A stretch of DNA of 6,967 nucleotides. Origin: Acidimicrobiales bacterium. GTDB taxonomy: Bacteria > Actinomycetota > Acidimicrobiia > Acidimicrobiales > Acidimicrobilacustridaceae. The position numbers were made by a program, and so were the translations under genes. The notes under the pieces were generated by a model that saw only the letters and a list, made by a program, of their open reading frames with translations, had not been told where the DNA came from and made no database searches. Positions within the stretch are counted from its first letter, which is position 1. Each line of letters opens with the position of its first letter. Below are positions 4,910-6,967 of this stretch, piece after piece. The DNA is taken from contig JALRFT010000026.1 in assembly GCA_023261915.1 (NCBI GenBank), forward strand, positions 1-6,967. Reading direction: 5' to 3'.

Positions 4910-6967
4910 ATGTGCGGGATCATCGCCATCGTGCGGCGACCCACGGAGCCCCAACACCGGGAGCCGTCGGACGTCACCGACCATCTCAAGGCCGCAGCAG
5001 TTGCGCTGAGCGGCGCAGCCGACCTGGGGGCGCTGCTCGCCACCTCCACCCACCTCGATGCTGCCGACTCGGCATTGGCCGGGGTGGATGGCGTGGCGCT
5101 GGTCCTCGGCACACCGGCGCTCGCTGACGGTGTCCGCCGTGGTGTCGCCGACATCGAGGTGGCGGTGTCCGACCTTGAAGCGCGACTCGATGCCGGTGAA
5201 CGGGTCGTCGCCGATGACGACCTCGAGTCGCTCAACGCTGTAGTGCTGCGTATCAAGGACCGTCTGTGGTCGATCGGGCGAGACCGACTGCAGGCGGCGG
5301 CGGCGGTAGCCGACCTGTTGGCCCCCGGCGGTGCACCCGCCGGGGCAGCGCGCACTTCGGTGGCGGCGTATCTGTCCGTGCATGAAGCGCTCGCCGCCAT
5401 CGATCGTCTTGAGGTTCGTGGGCGTGACTCGGCGGGACTGCACCTGATGGTGCACAGTCATGGTCTCAATGTCGCCGACCCGGCCATCGCCGACGCCGTC
5501 ACGGCCCGCAGCGGCGATCCATTGTTCTGCGGCGGATCCGTGCGGCTGGTCAATGGGGTGCTGTCTTTCACCTACAAGGCGGCAGCGGAGATCGGTGAAC
5601 TGGGGGACAACACGGCCGTGTTGCGTCGTGCCATCAGGGACGACACCTTGTTGCGTGCTGCAGTCAGTTCGGGTGAGGCGGGAGTCACCGTGTTGGGTCA
5701 CACCCGCTGGGCGAGCATCGGGATCATCGCCGAGTTCAATGCCCACCCGCTGAACTCTGAAGAGGTGTCGTGGGGATCGGGTCCGGCTGATCCGTCCAAC
5801 TACAGCGTGGCGGTGCTCAATGGTGATGTCGACAACTTCGCTGATCTGAAGGCGACTGACGGATTGGCGATCGCCCCGGAGATCACGACCGACGCCAAGG
5901 TCATCCCGGTTCTGACCTCCCGTCGTCTCGGGGCGGGGTACGACCTCGGTGAGGCATTCCGGTCGACGGTGAACCGGCTGGAGGGTTCGGTGGCCATCGG
6001 TCTGTGCACGGCCGCCCAGCCCGACGAGCTGCTGCTGGCGCTGCGGGGAAGCGGTCAGGCGCTCTACGTGGGTGCTGCCGAGGACGCCTGGGTGGTGGCA
6101 TCGGAACCTTACGGCGTGGTGGGCATGACCGGCACCTACCTCCGCATGGACGGGGAGACACCCGCTGATGCCGACAATCCGGTGGCGACCCGCGGTCAGA
6201 TCGTGCGGCTACGCGGAGCGTCGGCTGGTGACCGAGCGGCCATCGAGCGCTTCTCCTACGACGGTGCGCCCCTTGCCGTCGCCGATTCGGAATTCATCGT
6301 GGCCGAGGTCACGACCCGTGACATCGACCGGGGGTCCTACCCTCATTACCTGTTCAAGGAAATCTCGGAGGCGCCGTCGTCGTTCCGCAAGACCCTGCGC
6401 GGCAAACTCGTCGAGCACGCTGGGCGCTTGCGCGTTGATCTCGGACCAGAGACGCTGCCACTGTCGGTGCGCCAGCGGCTCGGCACCGGCGAGATCTCCC
6501 GGGTACTCGTCATCGGTCAGGGCACGGCGGCCGTCGCCGGCCAGGGTGTGGCGTTGGCACTGCGCACCCTCGTGGGGCCGGGTCGCCTGCCGACCGAGGC
6601 GCTGTTGGCGACCGAACTGTCGGGGTTCGAACTCGCCGCCGACATGTCCGACACCTTGGTGGTGGCGATCAGCCAGTCGGGAACGACGACCGACACCAAT
6701 CGGACCGTCGATTTGGTGCGGTCGCGGGGGGCGGCGGTGGTGGCGATCGTGAACCGTCGCAAGTCGGATCTGACCGACCGATCCGACGGGGTGCTCTACA
6801 CCTCGGACGGACGGGATGTGGAGATGAGTGTCGCCTCCACCAAGGCGTTCTATTCCCAGATCGGGGCCGGGTTCCTCTTGGCTTTCGCCATTGCCGAGTC
6901 GCTCGAAGGCGCGGATGTGATCGATGCCCACCAGGACTTGTTGCTCGCCCTTCGCGAGTTGCCGGCA
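4910..6967 (+). CDS. glmS: Enlarged GlmS-type glutamine--fructose-6-phosphate aminotransferase, 3' end outside window
   Basis: The frame is open for 686 codons to the window edge. GlmS makes glucosamine-6-phosphate from fructose-6-phosphate, using ammonia released from glutamine. The N-terminal class II glutaminase shows MCGIIAIV (nucleophile Cys2), RGRDSAG (170-176), GHTRWASIG (263-271), NGDVDN (304-309) and TTDAKVI with Asp328, matching Arg26, Arg73/Trp74, Asn98/Gly99 and Asp123 of E. coli GlmS. The sugar isomerase part has HYLFKEI (479-485), VLVIGQGT (532-539), SQSGTTTDT (588-596) and VASTKAF (641-647). Size is odd: VASTKAF lies about 240 residues later than in the usual enzyme. About 140 extra alanine-rich, apparently helical residues (roughly 12-153) follow MCGI, about 50 more lie between RGRDSAG and GHTRW, and shorter ones follow. 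The ATG lies 12 bases after glmM, whose product acts next in the pathway, so a GlmS role is likely though divergent. Confidence 0.88.
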   Translation, partial: MCGIIAIVRRPTEPQHREPSDVTDHLKAAAVALSGAADLGALLATSTHLDAADSALAGVDGVALVLGTPALADGVRRGVADIEVAVSDLEARLDAGERVVADDDLESLNAVVLRIKDRLWSIGRDRLQAAAAVADLLAPGGAPAGAARTSVAAYLSVHEALAAIDRLEVRGRDSAGLHLMVHSHGLNVADPAIADAVTARSGDPLFCGGSVRLVNGVLSFTYKAAAEIGELGDNTAVLRRAIRDDTLLRAAVSSGEAGVTVLGHTRWASIGIIAEFNAHPLNSEEVSWGSGPADPSNYSVAVLNGDVDNFADLKATDGLAIAPEITTDAKVIPVLTSRRLGAGYDLGEAFRSTVNRLEGSVAIGLCTAAQPDELLLALRGSGQALYVGAAEDAWVVASEPYGVVGMTGTYLRMDGETPADADNPVATRGQIVRLRGASAGDRAAIERFSYDGAPLAVADSEFIVAEVTTRDIDRGSYPHYLFKEISEAPSSFRKTLRGKLVEHAGRLRVDLGPETLPLSVRQRLGTGEISRVLVIGQGTAAVAGQGVALALRTLVGPGRLPTEALLATELSGFELAADMSDTLVVAISQSGTTTDTNRTVDLVRSRGAAVVAIVNRRKSDLTDRSDGVLYTSDGRDVEMSVASTKAFYSQIGAGFLLAFAIAESLEGADVIDAHQDLLLALRELPA

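Noticed and set aside
4910..5368. Idea that the glmS-like gene is two fused or mis-joined genes
   Set aside because: The frame is continuous, the N-terminal MCGI nucleophile motif and the later glutaminase motifs both belong to one domain, and no second start or stop divides them.
4606..5746. Overlapping - strand open frames of 264 and 299 codons opposite the 3' end of glmM and the 5' part of the glmS-like gene
   Set aside because: They overlap each other and are antisense to conserved coding sequence. Low-complexity serine/arginine/alanine-rich or histidine-rich products are typical of shadow frames. They do not explain the GlmS insertion, which is in frame on the + strand.
6168..6752. A 194-codon + strand frame inside the glmS-like gene, suggesting a possible frameshift or separate gene
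   Set aside because: Its product is arginine- and proline-rich without family motifs, while the glmS frame runs through the same bases uninterrupted with clear SIS-domain motifs.

Overview
This window is a GC-rich stretch of bacterial chromosome. All recognisable genes lie on the + strand and are tightly packed. The gene order, 3' end of rpsD, then rpoA, rplQ, truA, rplM, rpsI, glmM and a glmS-family gene, is the arrangement seen at the end of the alpha ribosomal-protein operon in Actinomycetota. The protein sequences (an actinobacterial-type RpoA, three GTG starts, no low-GC features) agree with that. The very long GlmS-like protein and general impression suggest a deep-branching lineage such as Acidimicrobiia, but that placement is inference from memory and not proved by the sequence.

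Layout. Positions 1-1634 hold translation and transcription core genes: the C-terminal 85 residues of ribosomal protein S4, the RNA polymerase alpha subunit and ribosomal protein L17. Positions 1682-2539 encode the tRNA pseudouridine synthase TruA. A 122-base intergenic stretch follows (2540-2661). It has strong inverted repeats and a plausible promoter, so the second half of the cluster probably has its own transcription start. Positions 2662-3544 encode ribosomal proteins L13 and S9. Positions 3560-4897 encode phosphoglucosamine mutase GlmM. From 4910 to the window edge there is an open reading frame of 686 codons with no stop: a GlmS-type glutamine amidotransferase/sugar isomerase that continues beyond the window.

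How the genes work together. The first six genes serve transcription and protein synthesis. The last two catalyse consecutive steps of amino-sugar synthesis: GlmS makes glucosamine-6-phosphate from fructose-6-phosphate and glutamine, and GlmM converts it to glucosamine-1-phosphate, leading to UDP-GlcNAc for the cell wall. Short gaps (12-28 bases) from rplM through glmS suggest cotranscription, linking ribosome production with envelope precursor supply.

Most of the window is ordinary, well-conserved housekeeping DNA. The one unusual item is the glmS-family gene. Its N-terminal glutaminase domain is interrupted by about 140 residues directly after the MCGI nucleophile motif, with further insertions later, and some active-site neighbours differ from canonical GlmS. 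A -10-like TAGACT that includes the glmM stop codon sits just before its ATG. I found no mobile elements, CRISPR arrays, tRNA or rRNA genes.
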